Source: GCA-003244245 sp050699595
Lineage (GTDB): Bacteria > Actinomycetota > Actinomycetes > Mycobacteriales > Pseudonocardiaceae
DNA length: 64,000 nt
NCBI GenBank assembly: GCA_050699595.1
Contig: JBOHFI010000013.1
Location: 36,161-100,160, forward strand
Direction of reading: 5' to 3'
Below, one piece after another: positions 60,530 to 64,000 of this stretch. A model generated the notes under the pieces. It had not been told where the DNA came from and searched no databases. It was given only the letters and a program-made list of their open reading frames with translations. The translations under genes were made by a program, and so were the position numbers. Position 1 is the stretch's first letter. The number at the start of each line of letters is the position of its first letter.

Positions 60530-62113
60530 GTGACAGCGGTCCGGCAGGCATACCCCGATACCCCGGTGGTCGGCGTCGGGTCGATGCCTCCAGCGTCGAT
60601 GCCTCCGGTGCTGACCAAGCCGGCTGGTCCGCTCCAGCGGCTGGTGGGCCGCCCGCTCACCGACCGGTGGCGGAGCTGGGCGGTGACGCTGAGCCTGACC
60701 ATGCTCGCCGCCGCGGTGCGGCTGTGGAATCTGGGCCTGCCCACCGATCGTGGCACCCCGGTGTTCGACGAGAAGCACTACGCGCCGCAGGCCTGGCAGA
60801 TGCTGCGCAACGGCGGGGTGGAGGACAACGCGGGCTACGAGCTCATCGTGCACCCCCCGCTGGGCAAGCAGCTCATCGCGCTGGGCGAGCTGGTGATGGG
60901 GTACAACGGCTGGGGGTGGCGGCTCTCGGCCGCGCTGGCCGGCACGGTGTGTGTGCTGCTCATCGTGCGGATCGTGCGCCGGATGACCAGATCGACCCTG
61001 CTGGGCGGGATCGCCGGGGTGTTGCTCATCGTCGATGGCGTCAGCCACGTGCAGGCGCGCATCGGGATGCTCGACGTCTTCCTCGCGATGTTCGTCCTCG
61101 CGGCGTTCGGCTGCCTGGTCATCGACCGGGAGCAGGTGCACGAGCGGCTGGCCACGGTGGTCCGGGAAGGTCGCGTCACCGACTGGGGACCGCGGCTCGG
61201 GGTGCGCTGGTGGCGCTTCGGGGCCGGGGTGCTGCTCGGGCTGGCCTGCGGGGTGAAGTGGTCTGGGGTGTATTATCTCGTCGCGTTCGCCGCGCTGAGC
61301 CTGGTGTGGGACGCCTGCGCACGACGCAACGCGGGTGTGCGCAGGCCCTGGGCCACGACGCTGGCCCGGGATCCCGGGCCAGCGTCGTGGGCGATGGCAG
61401 TGGTGCCAGCCGTGGTCTATCTGGCGACCTGGTGGGCTTGGTTGCGCAGCGAGACCGGCATCGACCGGCACGCGGTAGGCAACCAGATCGGTGAGAGTGG
61501 CCCGTGGCGCTTCATCCCGGGCGCGCTACGGTCACTGTGGCACTACAGCGCCGTCGTGTTGCGCTTCCACGAGGCGCTGGCCACGCCCGCCCAACCGCAC
61601 CCGTGGGAATCCAAACCGTGGAGCTGGCCGATGGGGCTTCGGCCGATGCTCTACTACTACCAGTCCGGTGCCGCCGCTCCGGGCTGCGGGCGCCAGGACT
61701 GCGTGGCCGCCGTGATGCTCATCGGCACGCCGGCGCTGTGGTGGCTCACGCTGCCCGTACTGGGTTGGGCGGTGTGGCGGGCGGCCAGCGGACCGGACTG
61801 GCGCTACGCGGCGGCGCTGACCGGCTACGCCGCCGGCTGGCTGCCCTGGTTCAGCAACATCCACCGCCAGATGTACTTCTTCTACATGACCCCGGTGGCG
61901 CCGTTTCTGGTCATCGCCGTGACGGTGGTGCTGGGCGAGATTCTCGGCCGAGCCGCCGACGGCGCCGAGCGGCGCGGCACGGGGCTGCTGGCGGTCTCGC
62001 TGTACGTCGGGCTGGTGGTGGCCAACTTCGTCTGGCTCTGGCCGGTCCTCACCGGTGGCTCGATCACCCCGGAGCACTGGAACGCCGAGCTCTGGCTGCC
62101 GTCCTGGCGCTGA
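60530..62113 (+). CDS. pmt: Protein O-mannosyltransferase (GT39)
   Basis: A 527-residue polytopic membrane enzyme that transfers mannose from polyprenyl-phosphate-mannose to secreted proteins, apparently the counterpart of M. tuberculosis Rv1002c. The first external loop has the catalytic acidic pair in PVFDEKHYAPQAWQML (about residue 80), then IVHPPLGKQLIALGE. About 10-11 hydrophobic segments follow; the late loop contains NIHRQMYFFYMTPVAPFLVI. GTG start at 60530. Bases 61353-61390, encoding ATTLARDPGPAS in a cytoplasmic loop, form a 38-bp perfect palindrome, which may be an inserted repeat tolerated in frame. Confidence 0.92.
   Translation: MTAVRQAYPDTPVVGVGSMPPASMPPVLTKPAGPLQRLVGRPLTDRWRSWAVTLSLTMLAAAVRLWNLGLPTDRGTPVFDEKHYAPQAWQMLRNGGVEDNAGYELIVHPPLGKQLIALGELVMGYNGWGWRLSAALAGTVCVLLIVRIVRRMTRSTLLGGIAGVLLIVDGVSHVQARIGMLDVFLAMFVLAAFGCLVIDREQVHERLATVVREGRVTDWGPRLGVRWWRFGAGVLLGLACGVKWSGVYYLVAFAALSLVWDACARRNAGVRRPWATTLARDPGPASWAMAVVPAVVYLATWWAWLRSETGIDRHAVGNQIGESGPWRFIPGALRSLWHYSAVVLRFHEALATPAQPHPWESKPWSWPMGLRPMLYYYQSGAAAPGCGRQDCVAAVMLIGTPALWWLTLPVLGWAVWRAASGPDWRYAAALTGYAAGWLPWFSNIHRQMYFFYMTPVAPFLVIAVTVVLGEILGRAADGAERRGTGLLAVSLYVGLVVANFVWLWPVLTGGSITPEHWNAELWLPSWR
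61353..61390. repeat. 38-bp perfect palindrome inside pmt
   Basis: Arms 61353-61371 and 61372-61390 are perfect complements (19 bases each, no loop; left arm starts CCACGACGCTGGCCCGGG). It is in frame within the coding sequence and encodes part of a loop between membrane segments. Confidence 0.92.
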
Positions 62114-62143
62114 GTTGTCCTTATCAGGCCCGTCGCCGGCTGG

Positions 62144-62581
62144 TCACGCCAGCAGGAGTGCGTCGCCCACGACCGTGACCTGGCGCTCCGGGAGCGGCCG
62201 TGCCGCGGGGCCGTGCACGACCGAGCCGTCCGCGATGGCGAAGCGACTCCCGTGGCAGGGGCAGTCGATCGTGCCACTGGCGACCTTGTCGACCATGCAG
62301 GCCTGGTGGGTGCAGACGGCCGAGAACGCCCGGAACGTTCCCGGCGCTGGTTGGGTCACCACGACCTTCTTGCCGGCGAACACCGTGCCACCGCCGACGG
62401 GGATGTCGCCGGTGCTCGCCAAGCGCTCACCGCCGGTGGCCGATTCAGCGGGAGCTGCCGGTGTCAGCGGGGCGGGCGGGCCGCCGCACGCGGCGAGCGT
62501 GGCGGAGACAGCGAGCACACCGGTGCCGGCCACGACGGCACGCCGAGTCACCTCGGATCCGTGGTCAGCGGGGTAGGACAT
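62144..62581 (-). CDS. Rieske [2Fe-2S] lipoprotein, probably Tat-exported
   Basis: A 145-residue exported iron-sulfur protein. The signal TRRAVVAGTGVLAVSATLAACG combines a twin-arginine motif with a lipobox (LAAC, Cys at about residue 32). The Rieske site is complete: CTHQAC (about 90) and CPCHGSRF (about 107), giving two Cys and two His ligands. The short domain resembles actinobacterial QcrA-like electron carriers, but no oxidoreductase partner is adjacent. ATG at 62581 has GAGGAG five bases upstream and is preferred to the GTG two codons earlier. Confidence 0.92.
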   Translation of the reverse strand: MSYPADHGSEVTRRAVVAGTGVLAVSATLAACGGPPAPLTPAAPAESATGGERLASTGDIPVGGGTVFAGKKVVVTQPAPGTFRAFSAVCTHQACMVDKVASGTIDCPCHGSRFAIADGSVVHGPAARPLPERQVTVVGDALLLA

Positions 62582-62695
62582 CGTCACTCCTCAGTGGCTG
62601 GGCCACAGTACCTTCGATCCCCTCGGTTCACCTGGCGCGAAATGTGCGAACCGCTCCCGGTCCTTCAGACGAACATCGGCTATAGGGAGGTCTCT

Positions 62696-63001
62696 ATGAT
62701 CAACAGTGCCGACCCCGCCTCCGTACGGGCCCGCAAAGCTCAGCCGCAACACCGGGCGCACGACCTCGCCGCCAAACACCTCCACTGGGCCGATTCCGAC
62801 CGCACCAAGCCGGTCCGGCGCAGTGTCGATCTGTCTCCCACCTATCACGTCAAGCTCACCCAGTGGTGCGCTGAGACCGCCGATACGATCGGCACCGCAC
62901 GCGTCACCGGCCAGGACGTCATCCGAGCCCTGGTCGCTCGGCTGCTCATGGACGAGTCCCTCGCTCGTAGGATCCGGGACGACCTCAGCATGGACATCTG
63001 A
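62696..63001 (+). CDS. Small RHH-like DNA-binding protein
   Basis: A 101-residue protein. The first 35 residues are basic and probably disordered (RARKAQPQHRAHDLAAKHLH). The C-terminal 60 residues (RRSVDLSPTYHVKLTQWCAE and VTGQDVIRALVARLLMDESL) read as one strand followed by two helices, like ribbon-helix-helix proteins of the ParG/plasmid-partition kind. The ATG follows AGGGAGG by six bases. Target unknown. Confidence 0.6.
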   Translation: MINSADPASVRARKAQPQHRAHDLAAKHLHWADSDRTKPVRRSVDLSPTYHVKLTQWCAETADTIGTARVTGQDVIRALVARLLMDESLARRIRDDLSMDI

Positions 63002-63043
63002 GGCTCGGGGCGACTCCGACCAGCCTGCACCACGTCATCGCTC

Positions 63044-63751
63044 CTAGTCGCGTTGAGGGGCCGCCACGTGCTCGCGCAGGAACCGCAGTGTGGCCCCCCA
63101 TGCCTTGGCGGCCTGCTGCGGGTCGTAGGTGCCGAGCAGGTTCTCATCATTGAAGAAGGCGTGCCCGGCCGGGTAGAAGCGGAAGTCAGGCGTGTGACCG
63201 GTGTGCTGCTCGATAGTGGCTGCCAGCGCTTTGACCTGGTCCGGGGGGATGAACTCGTCCTGCTCAGCGAAGTGGCCCAGCAGTGGGGCGGAGAGGTTCT
63301 CAAAACTAGGGTACTGCTCGCGCAGCGCCCCGTAGAACGGCACTGCGGCGCCGATCTTGTCTCCCTGCTGGGCGGCGAGCACCAGCACGAAGCCGCCGCC
63401 CATGCAGAACCCCACCGCGCCGACCTGCAAGCTGGTGACCGCGTCGTGGCCGAGCAGGTAATCCACCGCCCCGCCTAGGTCACGGGCCGCCCGGTCCACC
63501 GGGAGGCCCAGCATGAGCTTGCCTGCCTCGTCGGCGTCATGGGTGGTGGCGCCGCCGTACAGGTCGGGGGCCAGGGCGACGAAGCCCTCGGCGGCCAGCC
63601 GGTTCGCCACGTCCGCGATGTGGCTGGTCAGCCCCCACCACTCCTGGATCACGATGACGCCAGGCCCGCGACCGGATTCAGGCAGCACGAGATACCCATG
63701 CCCAGTGGACCCGTTAGACCCGAAAGTCACGTTCTGCAACGAATTCTCCAT
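63044..63751 (-). CDS. Dienelactone hydrolase family protein
   Basis: A 235-residue alpha/beta hydrolase. It shows VIVIQEWWGLTSHIADVANR (oxyanion-side Glu and Trp), ALAPDLYGG, the nucleophile elbow GAVGFCMGGGFVLVLAA with Cys as nucleophile, the Asp in LLGHFAEQDEFIPP and the His in YPAGHAFFND. Members open dienelactones in aromatic catabolism; many actinobacterial ones have unknown substrates. ATG at 63751 gives the family length; no catabolic genes are adjacent. Confidence 0.9.
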   Translation of the reverse strand: MENSLQNVTFGSNGSTGHGYLVLPESGRGPGVIVIQEWWGLTSHIADVANRLAAEGFVALAPDLYGGATTHDADEAGKLMLGLPVDRAARDLGGAVDYLLGHDAVTSLQVGAVGFCMGGGFVLVLAAQQGDKIGAAVPFYGALREQYPSFENLSAPLLGHFAEQDEFIPPDQVKALAATIEQHTGHTPDFRFYPAGHAFFNDENLLGTYDPQQAAKAWGATLRFLREHVAAPQRD

Positions 63752-63819
63752 GCCTGAATCCCACCACAGCCCGGTGTCGACACCGCCAAAGGGTTTCGAA
63801 TGGCGATCAGCCGAGTGCA

Positions 63820-64000
63820 CTAGCGCACCCGGCTGGCGACGGAGTTCTGACCGGGGCCGTGCGGCACCTCGGTGGGGTGGTGGAGGTGGTAGAGGTGGGC
63901 GTACTGGTTGTTGCTGGTGAGGAGTTGGGTGTGGGTGCCGGTTTCGGTGATGCGGCCGTTGTGGAGGTAGATGATCTGGTCGGCGTCGGTGACGGTGAGC
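63820..64000 (-). CDS. ABC exporter (ABCB/MsbA type), C-terminal end, partial
   Basis: The last 59 codons of an ATP-binding domain run off the window edge: LTVTDADQIIYLHNGRITE with GTHTQLLTSNNQYAHLYHLH is the segment after the H-loop in ABCB-type fused permease-ATPases, where a Tyr-x-x-Leu-tail ends the protein. Which substrate is exported cannot be judged. Stop codon at 63820-63822. Confidence 0.75.
   Translation of the reverse strand, partial: LTVTDADQIIYLHNGRITETGTHTQLLTSNNQYAHLYHLHHPTEVPHGPGQNSVASRVR

Noticed and set aside
62213..62695. N-terminal extension of the small RHH-like protein
   Set aside because: The longer frame is antisense to the Rieske gene; the ATG at 62696 has a strong AGGGAGG, so the short form is preferred.

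Overview
The window looks like chromosomal DNA of a high-GC actinomycete, most probably a member of the Pseudonocardiaceae or a close relative. The support is very high GC, frequent GTG/TTG starts, dense ATGA/GTGA stop-start overlaps, and a housekeeping gene order that I recall from Mycobacterium: pmt, rsmI ... tatD, rpfB, rsmA(ksgA), ispE, ABC-F, fadD(pks16-like) ... pth, rplY, prs, glmU, tRNA-Gln. The family-level placement is inference.

Region 1 (1-19.4 kb) is a large cell-surface polysaccharide locus, almost entirely on the minus strand. It has two modules. Module A (0-9.2 kb) carries a Wzz-like protein, a Wzx-like flippase, a GT4 glycosyltransferase, a Wzy-like polymerase, a fused nucleotidyltransferase/PLP-aminotransferase of PntC type, a CDP-alcohol phosphotransferase and a SAM methyltransferase. 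It looks able to put a CDP-activated phospho- or phosphonoalkyl group on a glycan or lipid. Module B (12.6-19.4 kb) is a tight operon: Gfo/Idh dehydrogenase, DegT aminotransferase, Wzz, MurJ-like flippase, Wzy-like polymerase and a WbaP-type initiating sugar-phosphate transferase. Between them lie a GT28-type glycosyltransferase, a FemAB/GNAT-like acyltransferase and a membrane protein built from a 510-bp in-frame tandem duplication.

Region 2 (19.8-24.7 kb) is core: a fatty-acid desaturase, tRNA-Gln(TTG), glmU, prs, rplY and pth.

Region 3 (24.7-36.6 kb) is an accessory island inserted between pth and fadD. It holds an XRE/TPR-like regulator with a small coupled gene, divergent from a radical SAM (B12-type architecture) - aldo/keto reductase - CYTH operon. 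Convergent to that is a graspetide (ATP-grasp RiPP) locus: precursor TgmA, ATP-grasp ligase TgmB and PCMT-like methyltransferase TgmC. Relics follow: a regulator tail, a second CYTH gene and a toxin-antitoxin pair. Then come a GntR/UTRA regulator coupled to a periplasmic-binding-fold protein that lacks a signal peptide, and a truncated NUDIX gene. This island is the best candidate for an undescribed system.

Region 4 (36.6-44.1 kb) is core: FAAL-type ligase, ABC-F ATPase, ispE, rsmA, an RpfB-like resuscitation factor apparently lacking G5, and tatD.

Region 5 (44.2-57.6 kb) is a second accessory island. It contains pelF and pelG homologues divergent from a GHL15-like glycosidase, then a galE with an in-frame stop, a DUF4832-type gene with two frameshifts and a stop, and damaged Uma2, DUF397 and XRE-DUF5753 genes. 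Further on are an intact Nat-type ABC exporter, a MazF-like toxin-antitoxin pair, a DUF4232 lipoprotein and VOC/TetR remnants.

Region 6 (57.6-64 kb) is mostly core: prolyl oligopeptidase, rsmI, protein O-mannosyltransferase, a Rieske lipoprotein, a small RHH-like protein, a dienelactone hydrolase and the end of an ABC exporter.

Several long perfect inverted repeats (29-, 23-, 19- and 15-bp arms) are scattered through 41-61 kb. Two share the arm sequence CCCGTGAGTGGCGAT, and one lies inside the mannosyltransferase coding sequence. Pseudogenes are concentrated in the two accessory islands while flanking core genes are intact, which argues for real decay rather than random sequencing error.
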